A DNA stretch of 11,735 nt, from the NCBI GenBank assembly GCA_900546845.1, contig UREK01000042.1:1-11735 (forward strand). The letters are read 5' to 3'. Below, piece after piece: positions 11,691-11,735 of this stretch (positions are counted from its first letter, which is position 1; each line of letters starts with the position of its first letter). Source of the DNA: an uncultured Eubacteriales bacterium. GTDB taxonomy: Bacteria > Bacillota > Clostridia > Christensenellales > CAG-138. Both the position numbers and the translations under genes were made by a program. The notes beneath the pieces are model-generated. The model ran no database searches. It was not told the DNA's origin and saw only the letters and a list, made by a program, of their open reading frames with translations.

Positions 11691-11735
11691 CACAGTTCGC
11701 AATGGTCGCGCTGTGTCGCCGCAGGGGCGGCTTCC

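Overview
The window looks like chromosomal DNA from a GC-rich member of the Clostridia (gut Christensenellales/Oscillospirales type). The signs are consensus sigma-A promoters, strong AGGAGG-type ribosome binding sites, a KtrAB-type potassium system, a DppA (M55) aminopeptidase, and many copies of a short two-hairpin repeat of a kind I associate with this group. No species can be named from the sequence.

Layout, left to right. (1) 1-163: a 163-bp element bounded by inverted copies of the two-hairpin repeat. (2) 212-2737, minus: a two-gene operon of an N-acyl-D-amino-acid deacylase followed by a cytoplasmic class-C beta-lactamase-like serine hydrolase. (3) 2911-4985, plus: ktrB-ktrA potassium uptake, with an extended -10 so close to the ktrB ATG that the mRNA is probably leaderless. 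(4) 5022-5224: a stand-alone tRNA-Arg(CCT) with a perfect consensus promoter, a leader hairpin and a terminator. (5) 5228-7206: an AT-richer patch with a truncated VanZ-like gene, the tail of a small DNA-binding protein, a strong palindrome, a two-gene membrane operon (B-box zinc-finger membrane protein plus a small membrane protein), and a divergent XRE regulator overlapping a small basic ORF. The membrane operon promoter has a palindrome exactly between its -35 and -10, with a third half-site next to it, which suggests direct control by the XRE protein. (6) 7211-7593: a non-coding block rich in hairpins. (7) 7594-9386, minus: a membrane-anchored alpha/beta hydrolase and DppA D-aminopeptidase. 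(8) 9427-9884: a cluster of the two-hairpin repeats. (9) 9908-11044, minus: alanine racemase (alr) with its own promoter. (10) 11240-11605, minus: a DUF559 endonuclease-fold protein, then another repeat at the right edge.

Three confidently recognised enzymes (D-aminoacylase, DppA, Alr) act on D-amino acids or D-peptides. The serine hydrolase belongs to a fold that includes D-stereospecific amidases. Together they suggest salvage and interconversion of D-amino-acid compounds such as peptidoglycan fragments; this is inference from co-location.

The most interesting signals are the operator inside the promoter spacer at 6662-6690, the leaderless ktrB promoter, and the repeat family. Two repeat copies are identical over 23 + 54 bases but carry completely different apical hairpins that still pair. 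No CRISPR array, integrase, transposase or recognised defence system is visible.
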